A DNA stretch of 64,000 nt from Polynucleobacter sp. MWH-UH24A. Lineage in GTDB: Bacteria; Pseudomonadota; Gammaproteobacteria; Burkholderiales; Burkholderiaceae. This document shows, in pieces, positions 28,285-36,898 of the stretch. The DNA lies in NCBI RefSeq assembly GCF_018687475.1, contig NZ_CP061292.1, positions 434,001 to 498,000 on the forward strand. The letters run 5' to 3'. Under the pieces are notes generated by a model that searched no databases, was not told the origin of the DNA, and was given only the letters and a program-made list of their open reading frames with translations. The position numbers and the translations under genes are program-made. How positions within the stretch are numbered: the first letter of the stretch is position 1; every line of letters starts with the position of its first letter.

Positions 28285-28290
28285 TATAGT
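28285..28290 (+). promoter_or_regulatory. candidate -10 element for the deacetylase-fold gene
   Basis: TATAGT at 28285-28290 would start transcripts near 28297, 20 bases before the ATG. The matching -35 (around 28262-28267) is poor. It lies in the 83-base divergent gap to mltB. Confidence 0.3.
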
Positions 28291-28316
28291 TAGTTGTTAT
28301 TCACTGAGAGACAAAT

Positions 28317-29237
28317 ATGAGTACTGCCTACATAAGCCACCCCGACTTTATGAAACACGAGATGGGCCGCCATCACCCAGAATGCCCAGAACGAATTGCA
28401 GCAATTGAGGACCAGTTAATCCAAAGTCGTCTTGATGCACACCTAAAGCGAATTGATCCACCACTTGCCTCGGAAGCGGATATCACTCGAGTTCATAGCG
28501 AGGATCACTTAGCATTTGTGAAGAGTAAGGCACCTTCTAGTGGCTACTCGATGATTGATGGGGATACGATCATGAACCCTGCCACTTGGACTGTTTCGTT
28601 ACGTGCGGCTGGCGCCGCGATAGCAGCGGTTGATGCAGTCATGCAAGGTGAAGTGAACAATGCATTTTGTGCGATTCGTCCCCCGGGGCATCATGCCGAG
28701 CCGCATCGCTCAATGGGATTTTGTGTATTTAACAATGTAGCTATTGCGACACGCTATGCGATTGAAACCTATGGTTTAGATCGAGTGGCTGTGATTGATT
28801 TTGATGTCCACCATGGTAATGGTACAGAAGCTGCATTCATCAATGATCCTCATGTACTGATGTGCAGTTTTTTTCAGCACCCCTTCTATCCATATAGTGG
28901 TCTTGATGGCGGAGACAATATGGTTAATGTGCCCTTACCAGCAAGCACCAACGGCAAGGTTGTGCGCGAAATGATTAGTCAAACCTGGATTCCACGTCTT
29001 CATGAATTTAAGCCCCAATTGATTATTATTTCAGCGGGTTTTGATGCCCACCGTGAGGATGATTTAGGCCAAATGGGCCTGGTTGAAGATGATTATGTTT
29101 GGATGACAAAGCAGTTGATGGAGATTGCTAATCAGTATTGTGAGGGCAAGATTGTGAGTTGCCTTGAGGGTGGATATAACCTTTCGGCATTAGGTCGCAG
29201 TGTGGCTGCTCATTTGAAAACTTTAGCCGAGATCTAG
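28317..29237 (+). CDS. histone deacetylase family (acetylpolyamine/acetoin-type) hydrolase
   Basis: A 306-aa class II HDAC-fold metal-dependent deacetylase. The metal- and proton-relay residues are in IRPPGHHAEPHRSMGFCVFN (near residue 122), IDFDVHHGNGTEAAF (near residue 160) and SAGFDAHREDDLG (near residue 240). Bacterial members act on acetylpolyamines or small amides; AcuC-type is another option. The ATG has a GAGAGA site upstream. It is followed by etfBA after 50 bases, but no functional link is evident. Confidence 0.88.
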   Translation: MSTAYISHPDFMKHEMGRHHPECPERIAAIEDQLIQSRLDAHLKRIDPPLASEADITRVHSEDHLAFVKSKAPSSGYSMIDGDTIMNPATWTVSLRAAGAAIAAVDAVMQGEVNNAFCAIRPPGHHAEPHRSMGFCVFNNVAIATRYAIETYGLDRVAVIDFDVHHGNGTEAAFINDPHVLMCSFFQHPFYPYSGLDGGDNMVNVPLPASTNGKVVREMISQTWIPRLHEFKPQLIIISAGFDAHREDDLGQMGLVEDDYVWMTKQLMEIANQYCEGKIVSCLEGGYNLSALGRSVAAHLKTLAEI

Positions 29238-29287
29238 TCTAAATCACGATAAAATAACGATTTGGGTAAGCATAAAGGTCGTCTTTT

Positions 29288-30037
29288 ATGAAGATTTTGG
29301 TCGCAGTCAAACGAGTTGTCGATTACAACGTTAAGGTTCGCGTAAAGTCGGATCAATCCGGGGTGGATATTGCGAACGTCAAAATGAGCATGAACCCCTT
29401 TGATGAAATTGCTGTTGAAGAGGCGGTGCGACTAAAGGAAGCAGGCCTTGCTACAGAAATTATTGCCTTTTCAGCAGGCTCTCAAGCGTGTCAAGAGACG
29501 TTAAGAACGGCTCTGGCGATTGGCGCAGACCGAGCTATCTTATGTGAGACCGAGATCGAATTACAGCCCTTGGCAGTTGCCAAATTACTTCAAGCAATCT
29601 ATCTCAAAGAACAGCCGCAACTCATCATTATGGGTAAGCAAGCAATTGATGATGACAGTAACCAAACGGGGCAAATGGTGGCCGCTTTGCTCAATCTTCC
29701 GCAGGCAACATTTGCCTCTAAAGTAACGATTAGTAATGGCCAGGCATCGGTCACGCGTGAGGTTGATGGCGGTCTTGAGACCGTTGCAGTCTCTTTACCT
29801 GCCGTGATCACAACCGATCTTCGTCTAAACGAGCCGCGTTATGTCACCCTGCCCAATATTATGAAAGCCAAGAAAAAGCAGTTGGATGTTGTGAAGCCTG
29901 ATGATCTCGGTATCGATATCACGCCACGGTTGAAAACAATTCGGGTCGAGGAGCCACCTAAACGCTCTGCGGGGATCAAAGTGGCTGATGTTGCAACCTT
30001 GATCGATAAACTAAAAAACGAAGCAAAGGTACTGTAA
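29288..30037 (+). CDS. etfB: electron transfer flavoprotein subunit beta
   Basis: EtfB forms a heterodimer with EtfA that moves electrons from acyl-CoA and related dehydrogenases to the quinone pool. The 249-aa product starts [20 protein letters not shown] and contains [19 protein letters not shown] and the AMP-binding [20 protein letters not shown], both typical. Its stop shares one base with the etfA start. Confidence 0.95.
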   Translation: MKILVAVKRVVDYNVKVRVKSDQSGVDIANVKMSMNPFDEIAVEEAVRLKEAGLATEIIAFSAGSQACQETLRTALAIGADRAILCETEIELQPLAVAKLLQAIYLKEQPQLIIMGKQAIDDDSNQTGQMVAALLNLPQATFASKVTISNGQASVTREVDGGLETVAVSLPAVITTDLRLNEPRYVTLPNIMKAKKKQLDVVKPDDLGIDITPRLKTIRVEEPPKRSAGIKVADVATLIDKLKNEAKVL

Positions 30038-30966
30038 TGGCCGCACTGGTTCTCGCTGAGCATGATCAGCATTCATTAAAAATGGCTACGCATCACTCGG
30101 TAAGCGCTGCTAAGCAGTGCACCAATGAAGTGGATGTTTTACTAGTTGGTCATGATATCGACCCGATCGCACAAGAGGCCAGTAAGATAGAGGGAGTTCG
30201 TAAGGTTATCTATGCAAATGCACCGCATTTTGCGAACCAGTTACCGGAAGTAGTTGCCGAGCAAATCCTTGCCCTAGCTTCTAGTTACGATTACTTTCTA
30301 GCACCCGCTACGGCCCATGGTAAGAGCGTGATGCCCCGGGTTGCGGCAAAGCTTGACGTTGCACAGCTCTCCGATATTACTAAGGTTGTGTCGCCCGATC
30401 AGTTTGAGCGTCCCATTTATGCAGGTAATGCAATTGCGACGGTACAAACGATTGACTCCAAAAAGGTAATTACGGTTCGAACGACTAATTTTGATCCTGC
30501 GAATACTGGCGGATCATGTTCAATCGAATCAATTACTACCTCAGAACCATTTGCTGCGAGTCAATTCATTGGTCGTGAGTTGACTAAATCGGATCGTCCC
30601 GAACTAGCGGCTGCCAAAATTATTGTTTCTGGAGGTCGTGGACTTGGCTCTGCCGAGAAATATAAAGAGTTAATTGAGCCATTGGCCGATAAGCTTGGCG
30701 CCGCCCTCGGTGCTTCGCGTGCTGCAGTGGATGCAGGCTATGTTCCCAATGATTATCAAGTTGGTCAAACTGGGAAAATTGTGGCCCCACAGCTATATAT
30801 CGCAGTGGGGATCTCGGGAGCAATCCAACATCTCGCTGGGATGAAAGACTCTAAAGTAATTGTGGCGATTAATAAAGATCCAGACGCACCAATCTTTGGG
30901 GTAGCAGACTATGGCTTAGTTGGCGACCTTTTTACCTTAGTACCCGAGTTAACTAACTCGATCTAA
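30037..30966 (+). CDS. etfA: electron transfer flavoprotein subunit alpha
   Basis: EtfA binds the redox-active FAD. The 309-aa product has an N-terminal domain (AALVLAEHD) and a C-terminal FAD domain with [14 protein letters not shown] near residue 195, [20 protein letters not shown] near residue 230 and [16 protein letters not shown]. The spacing is that of normal EtfA. It is coupled to etfB by a one-base overlap. Confidence 0.95.
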   Translation: MAALVLAEHDQHSLKMATHHSVSAAKQCTNEVDVLLVGHDIDPIAQEASKIEGVRKVIYANAPHFANQLPEVVAEQILALASSYDYFLAPATAHGKSVMPRVAAKLDVAQLSDITKVVSPDQFERPIYAGNAIATVQTIDSKKVITVRTTNFDPANTGGSCSIESITTSEPFAASQFIGRELTKSDRPELAAAKIIVSGGRGLGSAEKYKELIEPLADKLGAALGASRAAVDAGYVPNDYQVGQTGKIVAPQLYIAVGISGAIQHLAGMKDSKVIVAINKDPDAPIFGVADYGLVGDLFTLVPELTNSI

Positions 30967-30973
30967 TACCACC

Positions 30974-31429
30974 TTATTGACTCAGCTTTTTAGCTTCCTC
31001 AATCTGGTAGATGAAAAATTGCTCAAAACCAATTGCTAGAAAGCTCATCATCGCTCCTGCACCAATCACCAGGGACAGGATTACGCAAATCACTACTGGC
31101 CAGCCAGACTCCGTTTTTTGTTTCCCTTGAAATGACGCGTTGAATTGCGCATCCCATTTTTCATCGGGACGCAAACCAAACACAATCGTGCTTAACCAAC
31201 TTGCTTCCAAGGCAATAAATCCAAGAACAATTAAAACCCAAGCTGCTGCAGAGGACTCTGGACTTGTGCCTAAAAGCAAAAACCCTAGAATCCCAGCAAT
31301 TAGAGACGTAAGCTGGATCCAACCCCAAAAACTTTTGATACCGAGTAAATAAAAGCAATTGAATCCAGTACCAGGAAGAAAGAGCCCCAGCGCAGAAAAC
31401 ATTAACTTAGACCGAAATGGAGTGCTCAT
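30974..31429 (-). CDS. small membrane protein of unknown function
   Basis: A 151-aa protein with about four membrane segments: ALGLFLPGTGFNCFYLLGI, WIQLTSLIAGILGFLLLG, AWVLIVLGFIALEASWLSTIV and VVICVILSLVIGAGAMMSFL (positions about 12-30, 36-54, 65-85 and 113-132). The first pair with the glycine hairpin resembles TM2-domain proteins but I cannot confirm the family. Its ATG overlaps the stop of the META-domain lipoprotein by four bases, so the two form an operon. Confidence 0.7.
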   Translation of the reverse strand: MSTPFRSKLMFSALGLFLPGTGFNCFYLLGIKSFWGWIQLTSLIAGILGFLLLGTSPESSAAAWVLIVLGFIALEASWLSTIVFGLRPDEKWDAQFNASFQGKQKTESGWPVVICVILSLVIGAGAMMSFLAIGFEQFFIYQIEEAKKLSQ

Positions 31430-31890
31430 GGATTAGTTCGTTGGATTAAGTTAAAACCTAACACCTCGCGGTTGGGACCAATGATAAGTAAATAATTGCC
31501 ATCGCGTGCAATGCTTCGGTAATCCCTCAATAGATACAAGAATTCGCGTTCAATCTCGTCGCGATTGGAGGCGCAGGCCATACGTGTCGTGGCAATTTGT
31601 TCAATCTGAAATCCCCGCGAGTCTTCTATGATTTGCGCATTAAAGCGATTGCAGCCACTATAGCCACTTGCTCGGCCTTGACTAAATTGCAAGCTAATTT
31701 TTTGACCACCATCGCTAGGCATCGATCGAAGACGAACTTCACCCATGGTGTTAGGCGCCATATTCCAGCGATTGAGTTCCCATTGCGTGCCCACCAATTC
31801 GGAGTAGGGCGGGGTTGTTTTTCCAGGACATGGTGGGACCAGATTGGCACAACCGATTAAAAAAAACGGCGCCAGGGTAACGATACCCAT
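31426..31890 (-). CDS. META-domain lipoprotein
   Basis: A 154-aa exported protein. From the ATG at 31890, the signal MGIVTLAPFFLIGCANL ends in a lipobox (LIGC), so it is probably lipid-anchored. The mature part is a META/HslJ-like domain: LVGTQWELNRWN near residue 35, GYSGCNRFNAQI and TRMACASNRDEIEREFLYLL. An in-frame ATG at 31977 is possible but puts about 29 polar residues ahead of the signal. HslJ-type proteins are linked to heat and novobiocin tolerance in E. coli; here the role is open. Confidence 0.8.
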   Translation of the reverse strand: MGIVTLAPFFLIGCANLVPPCPGKTTPPYSELVGTQWELNRWNMAPNTMGEVRLRSMPSDGGQKISLQFSQGRASGYSGCNRFNAQIIEDSRGFQIEQIATTRMACASNRDEIEREFLYLLRDYRSIARDGNYLLIIGPNREVLGFNLIQRTNP

Positions 31891-32128
31891 CAGCTGCCTT
31901 TTGGCTTGTAAAACCCGAAGCACTGAGTTTTCTTTGTAACCTATTGATCTATATATATTTTTTTTGGTCACGGTCAATAATCTTTCATGGAATGATGGAG
32001 TTTTTTGGTCATTTCGTCTAGAATATGAGGTTTTCTGTAATCGTCACTCTTGTTGGTCATTTAAGCCCTTTGGAGCAAAGACGATTTGGTCAACCATTTT
32101 GTAATCATTTGATTTTAAGGAAATACCT

Positions 32129-32374
32129 ATGGTCGTTATTCGACTTGCCCGCGGCGGCTCTAAAAAGCGCCCTTTTTACAGCATCGTTGCTACCGACAAA
32201 CGCAATCGTCGAGACTCGAATTTCATCGAGCGCTTGGGTTACTTTAATCCTAAAGCCTCTGAAAAAGAGCAGGCAATGCGCCTATCCCAAGACCGTTTAA
32301 CGTATTGGTCTGGCGTGGGTGCGCAAATTTCGCCAACGGTAAAGCGTTTGATCAAGGATCATCCAGCGGCCTAA
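32129..32374 (+). CDS. rpsP: 30S ribosomal protein S16
   Basis: An 81-aa protein that starts [17 protein letters not shown] and contains [17 protein letters not shown], the S16 signature. It lies in a 30S assembly position and has AAGGAAATACC before its ATG. It heads the conserved rpsP-rimM-trmD-rplS operon. The 151-base gap upstream (31978-32128) must hold the operon promoter, but I see only a poor -10 candidate TAGAAT near 32019. Confidence 0.96.
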   Translation: MVVIRLARGGSKKRPFYSIVATDKRNRRDSNFIERLGYFNPKASEKEQAMRLSQDRLTYWSGVGAQISPTVKRLIKDHPAA

Positions 32375-32377
32375 AAC

Positions 32378-32938
32378 TTGGCCATAATTAATGGGGGAGC
32401 GGTGAGCGGTCATCCATCCCCCTCTGATTTAGTTGATTTAGGCATTGTCTACGATGCCCAGGGCCTCAAAGGCCACATTAAGGTTCGCCCATACTCCCCT
32501 GACCCAGTTGCTCTTCTCGCATGCCAAGAGGCATATTTACAGGGCTATGAGGCTGGAGCCAAGCCCACCGTTTATCGCGTTCAATCTGCAAAAATTCACT
32601 CTGGCTATGTGGTGATGCTTTTGAACGGCATTTGTGATCGGGACGCTGCATTAGCCCTTAAGGGTTGGGCGGTATCGCTTCCTAGAGATGCATTTCCACC
32701 ACCTGAGCAAGATACCTATTATTGGATTGATTTAATTGGGTGCGAGGTTTACAACGAACAGGGAATTCATTTGGGGGCGATTCTTGATATGGCTGAATTT
32801 GGCGCCCATCCAATCATGACGATTGGTAGCGAGCTGATTCCTTTTGTCCCAGCGATTGTTAAATCGGTTCAGTTAAAGTCGGCCGAGTTTCCAGCGGGTA
32901 GGGTGGTCGTGGATTGGCAGCCAAATTGGAGTCAATAA
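32378..32938 (+). CDS. rimM: 16S rRNA processing protein RimM
   Basis: RimM helps mature the 30S head domain. The product of about 186 aa has an N-terminal RimM domain starting DLGIVYDAQGLKGHIKVRPY and a PRC-barrel C-terminal domain with YYWIDLIGCEVYNEQG and IPFVPAIVKSVQL. The start is unclear: TTG at 32378 has no good ribosome site, while GTG at 32402 follows a GGGGGAG that is very close. Both are compatible with the family. It is 3 bases after rpsP. Confidence 0.92.
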   Translation: MAIINGGAVSGHPSPSDLVDLGIVYDAQGLKGHIKVRPYSPDPVALLACQEAYLQGYEAGAKPTVYRVQSAKIHSGYVVMLLNGICDRDAALALKGWAVSLPRDAFPPPEQDTYYWIDLIGCEVYNEQGIHLGAILDMAEFGAHPIMTIGSELIPFVPAIVKSVQLKSAEFPAGRVVVDWQPNWSQ

Positions 32939-32940
32939 GC

Positions 32941-33708
32941 ATGGAAAAGACCAAAATGGATTTTGATGTGCTTACACTCTTCCCAGACATGTTTGCTGCT
33001 CTTACTCAGTATGGCGTGACTGGACGCGCCTGTGAGCAACAACTAACTTCTGTAACCACCTGGAATATCAGAGATTTTTCGGAGGATTCCCGAAAAACCG
33101 TTGATGATCGAGCTTATGGTGGAGGCCCAGGTATGGTGATGATGGCAAAACCCCTGGAATCTTGTTTGGAGGCCGTTGGCCGGTCCCAAGTAAGTCGAGG
33201 ATTGGGCAGCGGACCGGTTTGTCTTCTCAGCCCCCAGGGAGAGCCGTTTACCCAAAAGTTAGCAACAGATATCCTCAATTACCGACAATTAACCCTAATT
33301 TGCGGTAGGTATGAGGCAGTAGATCAACGTTTTATCGATGGAAAAGTCGATTTAGAGATCTCAGTCGGGGATTTTGTCGTATCGGGGGGCGAGTTACCTG
33401 CCATGATCCTTATGGATGCTGTAATTCGCTTAATTCCAGGGGCCTTGGGAGATGAAGGTTCGGCTCTGCAGGATAGCTTTATGAATGGGCTTTTGGACCA
33501 CCCCCACTTCACCCGTCCGGAGATTTATGGAAATAAATCCGTCCCCGACGTGCTTTTGGGCGGACATCACGCTAAAATAGCGGTTTGGCGTCGGCAAAAG
33601 TCATTAGAGCTGACGTTCAAGCGCCGCCCAGACCTCATCGTCAAAGCGCGCGCTAATGGGTTGCTAAGTCCTAAGGATGAGGCGTTTTTGAAGACGCTTG
33701 AATCCTAA
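32941..33708 (+). CDS. trmD: tRNA (guanine(37)-N1)-methyltransferase
   Basis: TrmD methylates G37 of tRNAs to prevent frameshifting. The 255-aa SPOUT enzyme has FDVLTLFPDMFAALTQYGVTG at the N-terminus, DDRAYGGGPGMVMMAKPL, the knot segment ICGRYEAVDQRFID and SVGDFVVSGGELPAMI. The ATG at 32941 lies 2 bases after the rimM stop; ATG 32956 is another option. The C-terminal part with LDHPHFTRPEIY is conserved. Confidence 0.95.
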   Translation: MEKTKMDFDVLTLFPDMFAALTQYGVTGRACEQQLTSVTTWNIRDFSEDSRKTVDDRAYGGGPGMVMMAKPLESCLEAVGRSQVSRGLGSGPVCLLSPQGEPFTQKLATDILNYRQLTLICGRYEAVDQRFIDGKVDLEISVGDFVVSGGELPAMILMDAVIRLIPGALGDEGSALQDSFMNGLLDHPHFTRPEIYGNKSVPDVLLGGHHAKIAVWRRQKSLELTFKRRPDLIVKARANGLLSPKDEAFLKTLES

Positions 33709-33790
33709 CGGTTTGGCGAAAATTAAATTGCATCCTCTATTGAGTCCACTTGTGTGGGATTAACGTCAATACGATGCCAAAGGAGTTGAA

Positions 33791-34189
33791 ATGAATTTGA
33801 TTCAAACTATTGAGCAAGAGGAAATTGCTCGTCTAACCGCCAACAAAACGATTCCAAGTTTTGCGCCTGGCGACACCGTGGTTGTTAGTGTGAATGTTGT
33901 TGAAGGGACCCGTAAACGTGCGCAGGCCTTTGAAGGTGTAGTAATTGCTAAGCGCAACCGCGGCCTAAACTCCAGTTTCATCGTCCGCAAGATTTCATCT
34001 GGTGAGGGCGTGGAGCGTACTTTTCAGACTTATTCCCCGCTGATTGCTAGCATTGAAGTGAAGCGTCGCGGTGATGTACGTCGTGCTAAGTTGTATTACT
34101 TGCGCGATCGTTCTGGTAAGTCTGCACGTATTAAAGAAAAGTTAACTGCACGCGCTAAAGAGACAGCGGCCGAGCAAACGGCTGAGTAA
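33791..34189 (+). CDS. rplS: 50S ribosomal protein L19
   Basis: A 132-aa protein with [40 protein letters not shown] and [23 protein letters not shown] residues, the L19 signature. It bridges subunits near the 30S interface. AAAGGAG lies 5 bases before the ATG. It closes the rpsP operon and is followed by a strong terminator. Confidence 0.96.
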   Translation: MNLIQTIEQEEIARLTANKTIPSFAPGDTVVVSVNVVEGTRKRAQAFEGVVIAKRNRGLNSSFIVRKISSGEGVERTFQTYSPLIASIEVKRRGDVRRAKLYYLRDRSGKSARIKEKLTARAKETAAEQTAE

Positions 34190-34209
34190 TTCATTTGGTT
34201 CATGCCACT

Positions 34210-34233
34210 AAGGCGACTTCGGTCGCCTTTTTG
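34210..34233 (+). terminator. rho-independent terminator of the rpsP-rplS operon
   Basis: AAGGCGAC (34210-34217) pairs with GTCGCCTT (34222-34229) around a TTCG tetraloop, followed by a T-rich tail. It lies 20 bases after rplS. Confidence 0.93.
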
Positions 34234-34260
34234 TTTTCTTAAATCACCTAAAATGACGGC

Positions 34261-34992
34261 ATGGTTAATTCATCTGCATCGATCAGAAAAAGCTTAGCGG
34301 CGCCACCTCATTTCAATCCCCGCAGCGTACCAATTTCACATCGCTGTGAAGATCAAACGCGGGTGTCTGATCATCTGTTCAATGCAAATGTTCTGCGTCA
34401 GCGCTTCGCCTCGCCACCAGCCTGGACTCCTGAAATTACCGATGAAAATCGACATGTGATCGCAAGTAACATCATCGCGCAACGGGAGGCAGAGGGGCTA
34501 ACCACAGAGGCTGCTATTTTGTTGCCAATCGTGATGCAATCAAACGGTTTGCATGTGCTTTTAACGCAACGAACGGAGCATTTGCATGATCATGCTGGGC
34601 AAATTAGTTTTCCAGGTGGGCGCAAGGACTTTGCCGATGAATCCATTATTACTACCGCATTGCGTGAAAGCGAAGAGGAGATTGGCTTGCCCAGCGACCA
34701 TATTGATGTAATTGGGACCATGCCAGAGTATTTGACCGTGTCCGGTTATCGGGTGACCCCCGTGGTTGCCTTAGTCGCGCCTCCTCAGGCATATCGTCCA
34801 GACCCATTTGAGGTGGCGGATGTTTTTGAGGTTCCTCTGTCATTTCTGATGAACCCAGCAAATCATGAGGTGCGGGTATGGCATAGTGATGAGGGCTCAC
34901 GGCGATTTTATGCAATACCGTATGCGGATCGCTTTATTTGGGGCGCTACAGCCGGAATGTTACGAAATCTATATCATTTATTAAAAGCATGA
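34261..34992 (+). CDS. CoA pyrophosphatase, Nudix family
   Basis: A 243-aa Nudix hydrolase. The CoA-specific segment is LLTQRTEHLHDHAGQISFPG near residue 100, running into a Nudix box with GGRKDFADESIITTALRESE and EEEIGLP. These residues mark the NudL-like enzymes that cleave CoA or acyl-CoA to 3',5'-ADP and 4'-phosphopantetheine. An N-terminal extension of about 60 residues precedes the Nudix fold. The stop overlaps the next gene by four bases, so translation is coupled. Confidence 0.88.
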   Translation: MVNSSASIRKSLAAPPHFNPRSVPISHRCEDQTRVSDHLFNANVLRQRFASPPAWTPEITDENRHVIASNIIAQREAEGLTTEAAILLPIVMQSNGLHVLLTQRTEHLHDHAGQISFPGGRKDFADESIITTALRESEEEIGLPSDHIDVIGTMPEYLTVSGYRVTPVVALVAPPQAYRPDPFEVADVFEVPLSFLMNPANHEVRVWHSDEGSRRFYAIPYADRFIWGATAGMLRNLYHLLKA

Positions 34993-35945
34993 CCTTTTTC
35001 TCCATTCTCTTCGCACTGATTGCCGAGCAATACCGGCCTGTTACCGCATCGCATTGGATCCGGAGAATGAGTGCCGCATGGCTCGATTGGGTCGCCAAAG
35101 AGTTTGGTGGTAAATCTGAGCAGGGCGCAACCCCAGTGGGCGCTCGTCTAGCGTGCTTGGTTGGCTTTGGTCTTCCAACCCTATTGGTGTTTGTGATTTA
35201 TCTACTTGCATATGTTGTGAGCCCACTATTGGCGTTTGCGTGGAACATCATCATCGTCTATCTATTCTTCGGTTTTCGTCAATTTAGCCATTCGTTTACT
35301 GAGGTCCACGAAGCGATTCAAAACCACGATCTTCTGGCAGCCCGAAAGGCGCTACAAGAGTGGGTAGGGGATGAGTTGGACACTTCCCATTTATCTCAAA
35401 GCGAAATCATTGCCATTGCTCTGGAGCGAGCGATTGTTGGAGCGCATCGCCATGTGTTTGGCGTATTTTTCTGGTTTCTTATGCCCATTGGTCCTGCTGG
35501 TGTCGTTTTATATCGATTGGCGGATAAAGCAAGTCGTCGGTGGGAGGCGTTTGGTCTGAACCTATCAGAAGCAGCTAAACATTTTTTCTTTATCCTGGAT
35601 TGGGTGCCAGTTCGCCTCAGTGCAATTAGTTTTGCAATCGTGGGCAATTTTGAAGATGCGATTTATGCATGGCGTAACTTAACCAGTAAGTGGGCGGATC
35701 CGCTTTCAGCTGTTTTACTGGCCTCGGGTAGTGGCGCACTCGGAGTTCGTTTGGGCGAGCCTTTACGGGAGCCAACCAGTGATGAGGCATTAGCAAGGGC
35801 TGAGGCGGGCGAGCCACCTGTTTATGAGATTGGCCATGAGCCCAGCGAGCGATCCATGCGCTCGGCAATTGGTCTTGTGTGGCGAGCCCTTATCGTTTGT
35901 ATGGTGGTTTTAGCGATGTTGACCATCGCTCTCTGGATGGGCTGA
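34989..35945 (+). CDS. CobD/CbiB family membrane protein
   Basis: A 318-aa membrane protein with a CbiB/CobD-like fold. It starts MTFFSILFALIAEQYRPV with several hydrophobic segments (about 65-85, 90-110, 160-185, 205-225 and 300-316). True CbiB attaches aminopropanol to cobyric acid, but no other cobalamin gene is nearby, and relatives in Burkholderiales are uncharacterised; AmpE-like signalling is another possibility. ATG 34989 overlaps the Nudix stop as ATGA; an in-frame start at 34938 would lie inside that gene. The 3' end overlaps the opposing rsgA by 56 bases. Confidence 0.75.
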   Translation: MTFFSILFALIAEQYRPVTASHWIRRMSAAWLDWVAKEFGGKSEQGATPVGARLACLVGFGLPTLLVFVIYLLAYVVSPLLAFAWNIIIVYLFFGFRQFSHSFTEVHEAIQNHDLLAARKALQEWVGDELDTSHLSQSEIIAIALERAIVGAHRHVFGVFFWFLMPIGPAGVVLYRLADKASRRWEAFGLNLSEAAKHFFFILDWVPVRLSAISFAIVGNFEDAIYAWRNLTSKWADPLSAVLLASGSGALGVRLGEPLREPTSDEALARAEAGEPPVYEIGHEPSERSMRSAIGLVWRALIVCMVVLAMLTIALWMG

Positions 35946-36885
35946 TTCCCTGGATTTGGATATCGGCTGTTTTCGAGTCTGAGACCAGCTGTTTAAAGAG
36001 TGTTAAGCGCTCGCTCGCAATTGCACCTGATAAGACAGCCGCTTGAACCGCGCAATCGGGCTCGTTGTCGTGTTTGCAATTATGAAAGCGGCATTTTCCT
36101 AAATAGGACTTGAACTCCCGAAACGCATGTTGTAACTGGCTTTCGGATACATGGGCAAGGCCAAATTCCTGAAAGCCTGGTGAATCAATAATCGCTCCCA
36201 AACAATGGATATCGCGACCCCATTCCGGTAAATCAAAATAGCGACAGGCTGTCGTGGTGTGTTTGCCACTATCTAGTTTTTGAGAGTATTCCTGGGTTAC
36301 GGCTGCGGCATTGGGAACCCAGGCATTGAGAAGAGTTGACTTACCCATACCAGATTGACCCACCAAAACCGATACCTTGCCCCTTAAGAGCGGGTGAAGT
36401 ATGTCAAGGGATTGGGGATTAAATTTTGCAGAGACCTCATGCACGGCATAACCCATCGATTTGTATGGGGCAAGCTGATCACGTGCAACCGTAAGCTTTT
36501 CTTGCAGATCGCATTTGTTCAAAATAATATGAAGGTCGATTTGATTTAGTTCGGCTGCAATCACAGCGCGCCCGAGAAGGTCTGGAGAGAATGCAGGCGC
36601 GGTTGCTAAAACAATCAATATTTGATCGACATTCGCAGCGATACTCTTACTTTTGAATGCATCCGAGCGATACAGTAAATTCTTGCGAGGCTCAATCTCA
36701 AGAATGCGCGCTTGATCAGCCGATGTGGCCTCAAGAATTAATCGATCACCGACAGCACCGAGGTGTTGTTTGCCGGGGACGCTCACTTGAATAAAGGGTC
36801 CACCATGGGATCCATCAGCCTCAATTCGTTGCGCTAAATAATGCCTGCCGTACGAAGCGCTCAGAAGGGCACGAAATGAACCCAT
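35890..36885 (-). CDS. rsgA: ribosome small-subunit-dependent GTPase A
   Basis: RsgA (YjeQ) checks late 30S assembly. The 331-aa product has an N-terminal OB fold, a circularly permuted GTPase with G4 NKCDLQ before G1 GQSGMGKSTLLNAW (near residue 180) and G3 DSPGFQEFGL, and a C-terminal zinc site CRFHNCKHDNEPDC. The tail after the zinc domain, residues about 310-331, extends into the opposing gene. The start ATG at 36885 lies 13 bases after the M48 protease, so they may be co-transcribed. Confidence 0.94.
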   Translation of the reverse strand: MGSFRALLSASYGRHYLAQRIEADGSHGGPFIQVSVPGKQHLGAVGDRLILEATSADQARILEIEPRKNLLYRSDAFKSKSIAANVDQILIVLATAPAFSPDLLGRAVIAAELNQIDLHIILNKCDLQEKLTVARDQLAPYKSMGYAVHEVSAKFNPQSLDILHPLLRGKVSVLVGQSGMGKSTLLNAWVPNAAAVTQEYSQKLDSGKHTTTACRYFDLPEWGRDIHCLGAIIDSPGFQEFGLAHVSESQLQHAFREFKSYLGKCRFHNCKHDNEPDCAVQAAVLSGAIASERLTLFKQLVSDSKTADIQIQGISPSRERWSTSLKPPYKR

Positions 36886-36898
36886 TACCGAATATTAC

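Noticed and set aside
31978-32128. A ribosomal-protein leader or strong promoter ahead of rpsP
   Set aside because: I found only TAGAAT with no matching -35 and no convincing stem, so I did not list a feature.
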